A model generated the notes under the pieces. That model saw only the letters and a list, made by a program, of their open reading frames with translations. It was not told the origin of the DNA and made no database searches. A program made the position numbers and the translations under genes. A stretch of 7,344 nucleotides of DNA from Bacillota bacterium (GTDB lineage: Bacteria; Bacillota; Dethiobacteria; DTU022): positions 1 through 7,344 of the forward strand of contig JAAYGO010000229.1 of the NCBI GenBank assembly GCA_012727685.1, given 5' to 3'. Below are positions 1-7,073 of the stretch, one piece after another (position 1 is the stretch's first letter; every line of letters starts with the position of its first letter).

Positions 1-2412
1 CGCCCTGGCCAGGGCGGTATCCAGCATTTGCTGGGCTCTGTCATGGTTGCCGCACATATACTCGCACTGGGCGGTTTCGGTGTAAAAGGCCAGGTAAAGG
101 GCATACTGGTTGTCCCAGGAGTGATCCGCCAGCAGCGCCAGGCCGGCGCGCAGGTAGCGCCGTGCCGATCTGTAAGCGGCTGAAGCTTTCGCCTTCCGTC
201 CGGCCAGGAGATTGTAATGGGCCAGTTGCAGCCGCTCTTTTGGTGAAGCCAGTCCCTTCACTCCCCGGTTGAGATGATGGGCGATCTCCATCACGCGCGC
301 TTCCAGTTGCTCCGGTGTACTGCCGGCTGCCAGCGCGCGGCCGAGCCTCAGGTGCAGCTTTTTTTTCTCTGCCACCGGGATGATATTGTAGGCTGCCTGG
401 CGTACGCGGTCGTGGAGAAAGCTGCCGGAGCCGTCTTCATTGAGGACGACCAGATTCTCCCGGCTGGCTTGCCGCAGGTGCTCCTTTACCCGGTGCAGGG
501 GGTAGTCGCCCGCCGCAGCCAGAAGATCCGGGGGAAAATGATCGCCGCTGCAGGCGGCCAGCTTTAAAGTGGCCAGGGTTGCGGGAGGGAGACTTTTAAA
601 CTTTTCCGCCAGGAAATCGAGTATTTCATCGGCATAGGGAAGCTGCAGCACCGCTTCCAGATCCCAATCCCACCGCCAGCGATGGAGGTTGAAGGAGAGC
701 ACCTGGTGATGATAAAGGGTCTGCAAGAGCTGCCGCAAAAAGAAGGGATTGCCGCCTGTCTTCCGGTGCAAAGCCGCGGCCAGCGGCTCAACCCGCGCGC
801 AGCCGGTGTGCAGTGCCGCGGCCAGGAACTGCCCGCACTGGGCGCGATCCAGCTCCGCCAGGCGAATCTCCTGCAACAGGGCTCCGTTTTGCCTGAGCTC
901 GTCAATAGCCGCTGCCAGGGCAGGATTGCGGTACAGCTCGTTTTCGCGGTAAGCGCCTATCAGCAGCAGACCACGTTCCTCCGGGGAGAGGGCCAGGTAA
1001 CGGATCAGCTCCAGCGAAGCTTCATCAGCCCACTGCAGATCGTCGAGAAAGATCACCAGAGGTCGCCCGTATCTGCTAAAGACCCGGACAAAATTTTGCA
1101 TCGCTAAGAGGAAGCGGTTTTTAGCTTCCACAGGAGGCAGGTTTTCCAGCGGGGGCAGCGGGCCGGTCAACAGGTTTATTTCCGGCAAAATGGGAGAGAG
1201 CACTGCACCGCCGGAGCCGAGGCCCTGGAGGAGCAGGTGGCGCCATCGGGCCAGGCTTTTTTTATCCTCGCTTAAGATCTGCTGCAACAGCTCGCTAAAT
1301 GCTTTGATAAATACCTGGTAAGGCCGGTTCCGGTGCAACTGATCCGCTTTGCCGGAGATAAAACAACCCTTTGCCTGCCCGGCCTGTGTGGCCATAAACT
1401 GTTCGACCAGGGCTGTCTTGCCGCAGCCGGCAAAGCCTGATACAAGCACAACCCCCGCCTTGCCGTTTCGGGCGGCGCTGTAGCAGTGCCGCAGGAGCCC
1501 CAGTTCAGTCTCCCGGCCCCAAAGACCTCGCGGGAGCTGAAAAACTGCGGAGATATCCTTTCGTGCCAGCGATAGCTTGATAATATTGCCCTTTCTGCGC
1601 CATTGGCGGTGACACCAGTTAAGATCCGACAGCAGGGCGCGGGCGCTCTGATAACGTTCAGCCGGGTCTTTCGCCAATAGTTTCAGCACCATCGCCGCTA
1701 AGGGCGGCGGTACGGAACGATTGATCCTGTGGGGTGAAGGAGGTTTTTTCGCCAGGTGAGCATGGACCAGGTGGGCAAACTCTGTATCAGTAAATGGGCG
1801 CCGCCCCGCCAGTAGTTCGAAAAAAATGACACCGAGGGAGTAAAAGTCTGTGCGGTAATCGACCGTCCGGTCAAGTCTGCCAGTTTGTTCCGGTGACATG
1901 TAAGGCGGGCTATTGGCCGGTAAGCGCGGCGCCTGTGCCGGGCCGGCACTGCAAAGCGGCGTGGCGGCGCTGAAATCGGTTACGGCAACCGCGAGAGTGG
2001 CGGGGTCGATCAATACGGTAGCGGAATTGAGCTTCTGGTGGGCAATATTATGGCGGTGCAGGCTGCCGACAATGGCGGCAAGCTGCCGGGCAATGATAAA
2101 AAAAAGCTCGAGCGAAAGGGGCCTTGGATCAAGGTATCGCTGCAAGGGGATTCCGCCGCAGTCTTTCATTACCAGGGCTGGATGGCCATCGATGGCGAGC
2201 AGCGCCAGGGGGCTCGAGATCCCTTTTAAATCCAGCCTGCCGGCAATGGCCAGTTCGGATGAAAAAAAGGCCTGCGCCAGGGCGGGATCCGGCGATGTAG
2301 CGATCTTGATCAACACTTTCTTTCCGGTGGCAATAGCTTCGGCCCGGAATAGTTTTTCCGTTTGTTGATCCAGAACCAGTTCCAGTAAGTTATATCCTGG
2401 TATATTGTTCAT
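1..2412 (-). CDS. Hybrid protein kinase-like / AAA ATPase / TPR-like signalling protein, 3' end beyond window (partial)
   Basis: Uninterrupted minus-strand frame of 804 codons with no stop before the window edge, so the C-terminus is missing. The ATG at 2412 follows GAGGTG with a 6-nt spacer. Residues 7-270 form a Ser/Thr-kinase-like domain: VLIK lysine K36, likely alpha-C glutamate E53, DFS (D146) for DFG, YMSPEQTGR (171-179) and DYRTDFYSLGV (185-195). A STAND/AAA module follows: LWGRE near 297-301, Walker A GFAGCGKT (326-333, K332), Walker B LVIFLDDLQWAD (452-463), IGAYRENE near 485, TGGNPFF (552-558), a tryptophan-rich WRWDWD (579-584) and FLHDRV (665-670). The rest is helical and TPR-like. 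This order is known from very large bacterial kinase/AAA proteins that usually end in GAF plus histidine kinase or another output domain; that end is not visible here. The catalytic loop reads HQKLNSAT (125-132) instead of HRDLKPSN, so the kinase domain may be inactive. It probably acts as a cytoplasmic signalling ATPase. It is the last visible gene of the leftward cluster, 41 nt after the PLP enzyme. Confidence 0.93.
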   Translation of the reverse strand, partial: MNNIPGYNLLELVLDQQTEKLFRAEAIATGKKVLIKIATSPDPALAQAFFSSELAIAGRLDLKGISSPLALLAIDGHPALVMKDCGGIPLQRYLDPRPLSLELFFIIARQLAAIVGSLHRHNIAHQKLNSATVLIDPATLAVAVTDFSAATPLCSAGPAQAPRLPANSPPYMSPEQTGRLDRTVDYRTDFYSLGVIFFELLAGRRPFTDTEFAHLVHAHLAKKPPSPHRINRSVPPPLAAMVLKLLAKDPAERYQSARALLSDLNWCHRQWRRKGNIIKLSLARKDISAVFQLPRGLWGRETELGLLRHCYSAARNGKAGVVLVSGFAGCGKTALVEQFMATQAGQAKGCFISGKADQLHRNRPYQVFIKAFSELLQQILSEDKKSLARWRHLLLQGLGSGGAVLSPILPEINLLTGPLPPLENLPPVEAKNRFLLAMQNFVRVFSRYGRPLVIFLDDLQWADEASLELIRYLALSPEERGLLLIGAYRENELYRNPALAAAIDELRQNGALLQEIRLAELDRAQCGQFLAAALHTGCARVEPLAAALHRKTGGNPFFLRQLLQTLYHHQVLSFNLHRWRWDWDLEAVLQLPYADEILDFLAEKFKSLPPATLATLKLAACSGDHFPPDLLAAAGDYPLHRVKEHLRQASRENLVVLNEDGSGSFLHDRVRQAAYNIIPVAEKKKLHLRLGRALAAGSTPEQLEARVMEIAHHLNRGVKGLASPKERLQLAHYNLLAGRKAKASAAYRSARRYLRAGLALLADHSWDNQYALYLAFYTETAQCEYMCGNHDRAQQMLDTALARA

Positions 2413-2453
2413 CAATCGCACCTCAATGCAGCTGGAAAGATACCAAAAGATTT

Positions 2454-3815
2454 TTAATAGGGCATGATCATGTCTGGCCCGTATATTTTTTCCATCATTT
2501 TGAGCACCTCTTTTTTGACCAGACCCCGCAGCGGTACCCTGGCGATCATGCCGTACAAAGCGGCGTTTCCCTTTGCGGCCAGCGAAGGGTCGTTCCGCAC
2601 CTTTTCAACAGACTGCTTCAGATCGGCAATAAATTCATCGATAATCCGCTCGTGTAGCGGCGTAACCATGGCGTGCAGTGCTGCCGGGCGCTGCAGCCGG
2701 TCGACTTGCCAGCCCTTCGCTTCCATCTGATCCCCGACGGCATAGATATTTATCTTTTTTGAGCTTGATTGATAGGCAAAAACGCTCATCTCGGGGTCGC
2801 TCAGGATTTCCAGTCCGGGAATGGAGCGAATCCCGTCCTGCAAAGCGGCCGTTGTTTGCATCACCTTTTGGGCCAGGTCAAGGTAGCCGTTCATGCCGAG
2901 CACCTTCATCGCCGCCCAGGCCGCGGCGATCGCCCCGCCGGGCCGGGTCCCCAGCAGCGCCGGTGAAATAAAGATCCCCCCGGGCCAGTTTTCGTAAACA
3001 AAAAACTGGTGTCTTAAGTATTTCATGTTCCGGTATAAAAGCACAGACGCTCCCTTGGCGCTGTAACCGTATTTATGGAGATCCGCCGAGATGGAGGTTA
3101 CTCCGGGAATCCGGAAATCGAAGGGCGGGACCCGGTGGCCTAACTTTTCGACGAAAGGCAGCAGGAACCCTCCCAGGCAGCTGTCAACGTGAAAGGGGAG
3201 GCGGTGCTCGAGGGCCAGGGCACCGAGTTCGGCCAATGGATCAATGACGCCGTGCGGATAAGAAGGGGCTGAGCCGACGAGAAGAATTGTATTTTTGTTA
3301 ATTAGTTTTTTTACGGCATCAACATCGACTCGCAGGTCGCTGCGTAAAGGGGCATGAACCATTTTGACCCCAAAATAGCGGGCTGCTTTTTCCCAGGCCA
3401 CGTGAACCGATTCCGGGGCAATCATCTCCGGCTTTTTGGCGCGAAACGATCTTTGGGAGGCGGCCAGATCGCGGTAGGTCATTACCGGTAAAAGGCAGCT
3501 CTCGGTTCCTCCCGAAGTCATCGTCCCGACCACATTGCTGTCCCCGTTGAGCAGGTTTGCGGTCATTCTAACCACTTCATGTTCAAAACGTTTCAGGCTT
3601 TTGAAAGCCATGGGGTTGAGGGCGTTTTCGGAAAAGAAGCTACTGAAGGCTTCGATCAGGAACCGGGTGTGCTCCTCCCCCAAATAGTAAACCAGGCTCC
3701 AGTTTTTAGAATCCTTGTAATTGATGTCTTCCTTTTTATAACTGCGCAGCAGCTCCAGCACTTCGCTCTGAGCCATGCCTTTTTCCGGTATTCTTATGTT
3801 TTGATCGTTATCCAC
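2454..3815 (-). CDS. PLP-dependent sphingosine-1-phosphate lyase-like / group II decarboxylase family protein
   Basis: 453 aa, starting at GTG (3815) behind GGAGG with a 7-nt spacer and ending in TAA. It is a fold-type I PLP enzyme. TSGGTESC (100-107) binds the cofactor phosphate, H138 in SVHVAWEKAA should stack on the PLP ring, D211 in HVDSCLGGF should pair with the pyridine nitrogen, and K248 in SADLHKYGYSAKG is the Schiff-base lysine. The later block WPGGIFISPALLGTRPGG (277-294) followed by AAAWAAMKVLG is characteristic of the sphingosine-1-phosphate lyase branch rather than GadB-type glutamate decarboxylases. S1P lyases split phosphorylated long-chain bases into a fatty aldehyde and phosphoethanolamine; a bacterial member is known from Symbiobacterium. 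Unlike the eukaryotic enzyme there is no N-terminal membrane anchor, so it should be soluble. The true substrate is uncertain: an amino-acid decarboxylase role (MfnA- or tyrosine-decarboxylase-like) is the main alternative. It lies 30 nt downstream of the DUF819 gene and 41 nt upstream of the kinase/AAA gene, probably in one operon. Confidence 0.92.
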   Translation of the reverse strand: MDNDQNIRIPEKGMAQSEVLELLRSYKKEDINYKDSKNWSLVYYLGEEHTRFLIEAFSSFFSENALNPMAFKSLKRFEHEVVRMTANLLNGDSNVVGTMTSGGTESCLLPVMTYRDLAASQRSFRAKKPEMIAPESVHVAWEKAARYFGVKMVHAPLRSDLRVDVDAVKKLINKNTILLVGSAPSYPHGVIDPLAELGALALEHRLPFHVDSCLGGFLLPFVEKLGHRVPPFDFRIPGVTSISADLHKYGYSAKGASVLLYRNMKYLRHQFFVYENWPGGIFISPALLGTRPGGAIAAAWAAMKVLGMNGYLDLAQKVMQTTAALQDGIRSIPGLEILSDPEMSVFAYQSSSKKINIYAVGDQMEAKGWQVDRLQRPAALHAMVTPLHERIIDEFIADLKQSVEKVRNDPSLAAKGNAALYGMIARVPLRGLVKKEVLKMMEKIYGPDMIMPY

Positions 3816-3838
3816 TCGAAAACCTCCATTACTTAAGC

Positions 3839-3850
3839 TCTAGGCCTAGA
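3839..3850. repeat. 12-bp perfect palindrome over the DUF819 stop codon
   Basis: TCTAGGCCTAGA is its own reverse complement. It overlaps the TAG stop of the DUF819 gene (3846-3848) and sits about 12 bp upstream of the GGAGG of the PLP enzyme. It is too short to be a convincing terminator and has no T-tract. It may be chance or a protein-binding site. Confidence 0.35.
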
Positions 3851-5008
3851 AAAATGCTTTCAAAAAATAGGAAAAGGAAATTCCCAAATAGTTGCCGATG
3901 GCATAGCCGATGATCCCGGTATAGATCCCCGACAAAATTATTTCCCTGTTCTTTAAGGCATTGGCCACTACCGGGACGAAGGGCGGAGAGCAAATGGCCG
4001 AAGTAGAGGTGATGATCATGGTATCGGTATCGATTTTGAATAGCCGGCATAGTGCAGCATGCAGCAGCAGTGAACCAAAGATACAGAAAAAAACAAAACC
4101 CATCACCGGCCAGTTTACCCGGGTAAAGAGTTCTTTTAAATTTGCCATGGAGCCGACAACAAGGCAAAAAACATAGATCAGGTACATTCCGGCCTGAAAG
4201 GTTTTTTTAATCTGTCTGATCAGCGGGACGAATGAGCAGGCGATACCCAGTGTGGTAATGCTTAAGATGGTTAAAGCATCGCCGTATTCCGCTGGAAACA
4301 GTGTGGCCACACCCACAGAGGCGGCAACGATAATGATGGAGATGGCGGAAGCTCCGAGCAGGGGAGGCCAGATTTGGCGGTTTAAAAATCCGCGGTAAGA
4401 ATCTATGGCTTCCGCTTCCGCCCCTCCGTGCAATGCCTCTCCAGGCGCCTTCTTCCTTTTCTTAAACCCGGGGAGAAAGAGATTAAAAAATCGCTGGCCT
4501 ACCGAGCAGAGGAACAGGATGTAGATCAGCGAAATTACGGTGTCATAAGTGTGCATTGTGATATAAATATCTGAATCGACGTGCAGCGCGGTTCTAATCG
4601 CCGCCAGATTGGGGGTGCCCCCGGTATATAGTCCCACGGCCATCCCTCCCAGCTGCCAGGCCTGCGGTGTCTGGCGCGGATAAGCAGATATCCGCCCATG
4701 GCCACGGCAACGATGGCGATTGTCGCCAGGAGCATACACAGGGTGGAATTGCCGGCCAGGCGGAACCACGCCTTCACGTTCATGGAGAAGAGAAGCAGCG
4801 GCAGCGCCAGGGCAACAGCGGCTGAGGTAAGAGTATTTTGCAGTTCACCGATTGCCGGTGAAATATTGATCAGTTGCCCGAGCAACATGCCGGCCAAATA
4901 GCAAATAATTACAGCGCCGATTTTATTGACCAGGGGAAAACGATAGCAAAGATAAATCACCAGGATGGGAAAAACAAGGTAGAAACAGATTAATAAAGCC
5001 AGATCCAT
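3846..5008 (-). pseudogene. DUF819 family integral membrane protein (putative transporter), split by a frameshift
   Basis: Two overlapping minus-strand frames each encode one half of a DUF819 (YjcL-like) protein. The N-terminal half starts at ATG 5008 (AGGAAGG upstream, MDLALLICFY) with about four membrane helices up to MGGYLLI, then runs into unrelated sequence and stops at 4535. The C-terminal half resumes in another frame with AWQLGGMAVGLYTGGTPNLA, the usual DUF819 centre. It continues through a charged loop and several helices to TSAICSPPFVPVVANALK and GYAIGNYLG near the C-terminus, and stops at TAG 3846. The crossover lies between about 4661 and 4690. The span is 1163 nt, one base short of 388 codons, so a single missing base explains it and a restored protein would have about 387 aa, normal for the family. 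No slippery heptamer is evident, so programmed frameshifting is unlikely; true mutation or a sequencing/assembly error both fit. DUF819 members are polytopic, transporter-like proteins of unknown substrate. It is the first gene of the leftward operon and may import or export the substrate or product of the PLP enzyme. Confidence 0.88.
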
Positions 5009-5090
5009 CCACGCACTTCCTTCCTGATTGAAATGGCAGATCATAAAGTGGGGCGCGGAAAAAAATAAATTAAAAAAGCAGCATCTGGTC

Positions 5091-5137
5091 AAAAAGCGCT
5101 CCTAAACCTTAAATCAGTTTATCTCGGTTAAGAGCAC
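5091..5137 (-). terminator. Putative attenuator: intrinsic-terminator hairpin in the leader of the DUF819/PLP-enzyme operon
   Basis: Read on the minus strand, GTGCTCTTAACC (5137-5126) can pair with GGTTTAGGAGCGC (5108-5096), giving about 12 bp with one bulge and two G-U pairs and a 17-nt loop. It is followed directly by five U residues (5095-5091). It lies about 50 nt inside the predicted transcript and 83 nt before the DUF819 start. An alternative stem uses TCGGT (5153-5149) with ACCGA (5128-5124), which overlaps the 5' arm of the terminator, so the two folds exclude each other. This is the geometry of a transcription attenuator. No T-box motif or known riboswitch core was recognised, so the ligand is unknown. 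Confidence 0.5.
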
Positions 5138-5194
5138 CTTGGCAGTGTACCGATCCCGGGGCAAAATTCTACTTTTATCCACATTTCTGGAGCA

Positions 5195-5224
5195 ATTATA
5201 GCAATCTTTTGCCATATCTGTCAA
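5195..5224 (-). promoter_or_regulatory. SigA-type promoter for the DUF819/PLP-enzyme/kinase operon
   Basis: On the minus strand there is a perfect -35 TTGACA (5224-5219), an 18-bp spacer and a perfect -10 TATAAT (5200-5195). Transcription would start near 5188, giving a leader of about 180 nt before the ATG at 5008. Confidence 0.85.
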
Positions 5225-5238
5225 CCGGATCAGGCGCC

Positions 5239-5269
5239 GCCCGGCTGGTGTGGGCCGTTTGAGCCGGGC
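5239..5269. repeat. 8-bp inverted repeat between the divergent promoters
   Basis: GCCCGGCT (5239-5246) and AGCCGGGC (5262-5269) are perfect inverted copies separated by 15 bp. The pair lies just upstream of the minus-strand -35 (5219-5224) and about 56 bp upstream of the plus-strand -35 (5325). It lies outside both predicted transcripts, so a regulator-binding site is more likely than an RNA hairpin. The regulator is unknown. Confidence 0.45.
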
Positions 5270-5324
5270 TTGCCTGGCTGGGAAAATTATGATCCACCGG
5301 CATAATATTTTGCCTGTATTTTTC

Positions 5325-5353
5325 GTGACAGCCGGACGAATATGCGCTATGAT
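5325..5353 (+). promoter_or_regulatory. SigA-type promoter for the hexapeptide acyltransferase-nagB operon
   Basis: -35 GTGACA (5325-5330), exactly 17 bp, then -10 TATGAT (5348-5353); each box differs from consensus at one base. The start site would be near 5360, leaving an untranslated leader of about 80 nt. The -10 overlaps an in-frame upstream ATG at 5349, so translation from that ATG is unlikely, supporting the GTG start at 5442. Confidence 0.75.
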
Positions 5354-5354
5354 A

Positions 5355-5378
5355 AAAAAAACATTAAATGGTTTTTTT
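5355..5378 (+). repeat. A-tract/T-tract inverted repeat in the acyltransferase leader
   Basis: AAAAAAAC (5355-5362) and GTTTTTTT (5371-5378) are perfect inverted copies around an 8-nt loop, right at the predicted start of the transcript. The stem is nearly all A-U. It could form a weak 5' hairpin or stabilise the 5' end, or be a by-product of base composition. No function can be assigned. Confidence 0.35.
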
Positions 5379-5441
5379 AGAGTTAAGAGCAACTGTTGCC
5401 CGGTGCATTGTTGCAATTTTAAAATAAGGTGGTGGTACACG

Positions 5442-6281
5442 GTGTTAAGGCCGCAGGATCTTTTTGAACTTTCGGAAAGCCCTTTTGCCTCCCTTTTTGA
5501 TGATGTCACCTATGTTTGGGAAGCACTGGAAAAGATTAAAGACTATCTGCAGGCCAACCTGCAGGGAAATGTTGCAGCGGTGCGCAATGGCGGCACCCTG
5601 ATGATGAAGACTGTAGTGTTGTACAATGGCGCCGTGATTGACTCCGGGTTTGTGATCGAGCAAGGAGGAAAGGGGCAGCGGGTTTTAAAGGACGGCCGGC
5701 TGCTCGAGGGAGCAAGCATTATTTATGCCGGCGCCGTTTTGATGGATGATCAGATAGAGATCGGCAATAATAGCGTCATAGAAGCGGGGGCGCTGATCAA
5801 AGGCCCGACCATCATCGGCGATCGGACGGAGATCCGCCAGGGTGCGTATATTCGCGGAGATGTATTGATCGGCAATGATTGCGTTGTTGGCCACACCACC
5901 GAAATGAAATCATCGGTGATGCTTGGCGGCAGTAAAGCCGGTCATTTTGCCTATATTGGCGACAGCATTCTTGGCAAGGTAAACCTGGGTGCCGGCACCA
6001 AACTGGCCAATTTAAAGATGACCGGTTCGCCGGTGGTGCTGAACATTAACGGGGAAAAATACGAGACCGGCTTAAAAAAATTTGGCGCCATCCTGGCGGA
6101 TGGGGTGGAAACCGGTTGCAATAGTGTGACCATGCCTGGCACGATCCTGGGGCGTAACGTGTTGTTATACCCGAACGGGACTGCACGCGGCTACTATCCG
6201 CCCAATAAAATTATCAAAGTGTGCAGCAAATCCAGCAAAACCAAGAATTGCCGGACTTTGCGTAAGCAGACATGGCAGTAA
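5442..6281 (+). CDS. GlmU-like left-handed beta-helix (hexapeptide repeat) acyltransferase, probable sugar-phosphate N-acetyltransferase
   Basis: 279 aa from GTG 5442, preceded by AAGGTGG with a 9-nt spacer; ends in TAA. The frame stays open upstream to 5250, but those codons precede or overlap the predicted promoter and look non-coding. Residues 1-55 (LRPQDLFEL...YVWEALEKI) are a short helical lead, followed by a beta strand region. From about residue 102 hexapeptide-type repeats run to about 260 (IEIGNNSVIEAGALIKGPTIIG and on), indicating a left-handed parallel beta-helix. The segment TEMKSSVMLGGSKAGHFAYIG (153-173) closely matches the acetyltransferase active-site region of GlmU. H168 corresponds to the GlmU catalytic histidine in KAGH, with E154, K156 and Y171 also at GlmU-like places. 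The GlmU N-terminal uridylyltransferase domain is absent. The likely role is acetyl-CoA-dependent N-acetylation of an amino-sugar phosphate, or an accessory sugar-nucleotide enzyme; the exact substrate is inferred. It sits 31 nt upstream of nagB, which supports amino-sugar metabolism. Confidence 0.88.
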   Translation: MLRPQDLFELSESPFASLFDDVTYVWEALEKIKDYLQANLQGNVAAVRNGGTLMMKTVVLYNGAVIDSGFVIEQGGKGQRVLKDGRLLEGASIIYAGAVLMDDQIEIGNNSVIEAGALIKGPTIIGDRTEIRQGAYIRGDVLIGNDCVVGHTTEMKSSVMLGGSKAGHFAYIGDSILGKVNLGAGTKLANLKMTGSPVVLNINGEKYETGLKKFGAILADGVETGCNSVTMPGTILGRNVLLYPNGTARGYYPPNKIIKVCSKSSKTKNCRTLRKQTWQ

Positions 6282-6312
6282 TTATATTTTATTTAATTGA
6301 GGGGGTTTCTGT

Positions 6313-7038
6313 ATGAAGATTATTGTTGTGGAAGACTATGAGCAGCTCAGTGCAAAGGCCGCCCAGTTCGTGGCCGCCCAGGTTATATTAAAGAGCCACG
6401 CCGTGTTGGGCCTGGCCACCGGTTCTACCCCGGAAGGAATGTACCGCCGGCTGGCCCAGTTGAACCGGGAAGGCACGGTTGACTTTAGCGGTGTGATTAC
6501 CTTTAACCTGGATGAATACTGCGGCCTCCCCCCGTCGCATCCCCAGAGTTATCACTACTACATGAATCACCATTTATTTAATCATGTCAACGTGAGGCCG
6601 GAAAACATCCATATCCCTGCCGGCGATGCTGCCGACATTGCCGCTTTTTGCCGGGAATACGACCAGGCCATCGCCGCGGCCGGCGGGATTGATCTGCAAA
6701 TCCTGGGCATCGGGGTAAACGGGCATATCGGATTTAACGAACCGGGGAACTGTTTACATGCGGGGACCCATGTGGTTGACCTGGCCGCGGAAACCATTGA
6801 GGCAAACAGCCGCTTCTTTGCCTCCCCTGACGAGGTGCCCCGCCAGGCGGTGACCATGGGGATGGGTTCGATCATGCGGGCAAAACGGATTTTGCTGCTG
6901 GCTTCAGGCAAGAGCAAAGCCGAGGCCATTAAAGAAACGGTAAGCGGCAAGGTAACCACGGCGGTGCCCGCCTCATTTTTACAACTGCACCGCAAAGCAA
7001 CCTTGATCCTGGATAAAGAGGCTGCCTCTTTGCTCTAA
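6313..7038 (+). CDS. nagB: Glucosamine-6-phosphate deaminase NagB
   Basis: 241 aa, normal for the short Bacillus-type NagB, starting at ATG behind GAGGGGG and ending in TAA. It interconverts glucosamine-6-phosphate and fructose-6-phosphate plus ammonia in the cytoplasm. Visible signatures are the phosphate-binding LATGSTPEGMY (34-44), the catalytic NLDEY (65-69, D67) and GIGVNGHIGFNEPG (132-145). The last carries the active-site H138 and E143; asparagine replaces the E. coli aspartate before GH, which is usual in Gram-positive NagB. ASGKSKAEAI (198-206 region) and GKVTTAVPASFLQLH (212-226) supply further sugar-phosphate contacts. The C-terminus ends soon after this, so the hexameric allosteric tail of the E. 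coli enzyme is missing and GlcNAc-6-P activation is not expected. No nagA is in the window. It is cotranscribed with the GlmU-like acyltransferase, which could place it in amino-sugar salvage or in supply of glucosamine phosphate. Confidence 0.97.
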   Translation: MKIIVVEDYEQLSAKAAQFVAAQVILKSHAVLGLATGSTPEGMYRRLAQLNREGTVDFSGVITFNLDEYCGLPPSHPQSYHYYMNHHLFNHVNVRPENIHIPAGDAADIAAFCREYDQAIAAAGGIDLQILGIGVNGHIGFNEPGNCLHAGTHVVDLAAETIEANSRFFASPDEVPRQAVTMGMGSIMRAKRILLLASGKSKAEAIKETVSGKVTTAVPASFLQLHRKATLILDKEAASLL

Positions 7039-7073
7039 CCGGCTGCCGGCGGCGGGTTTGATTGAGTATTTCC

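Noticed and set aside
274..1107. Plus-strand open frames at 274-567, 682-1107 and 749-952
   Set aside because: They are antisense shadows of the kinase/AAA/TPR gene, whose minus-strand frame is continuous and full of family motifs; the shadows show no recognisable domain.
4665..4700. Programmed ribosomal frameshift in the DUF819 gene
   Set aside because: No slippery heptamer or homopolymer run is visible at the crossover, and DUF819 proteins are not known to use recoding; mutation or sequencing error is simpler.
5009..5092. Upstream extension of the DUF819 N-terminal fragment to TTG 5092
   Set aside because: No family-like residues precede MDLALL, the TTG lacks a convincing ribosome binding site, and the ATG at 5008 has AGGAAGG at suitable distance.
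5250..5441. Upstream extension of the acyltransferase frame (open from 5250, with an ATG at 5349)
   Set aside because: The extension spans or precedes the predicted -35/-10 boxes, has low-complexity coding content, and the GTG at 5442 has a good ribosome binding site immediately before the conserved-looking N-terminus.
5114..5509. Minus-strand 131-codon open frame across the divergent promoter region
   Set aside because: It overlaps both promoters and the start of the acyltransferase gene, and its translation shows no domain-like pattern.
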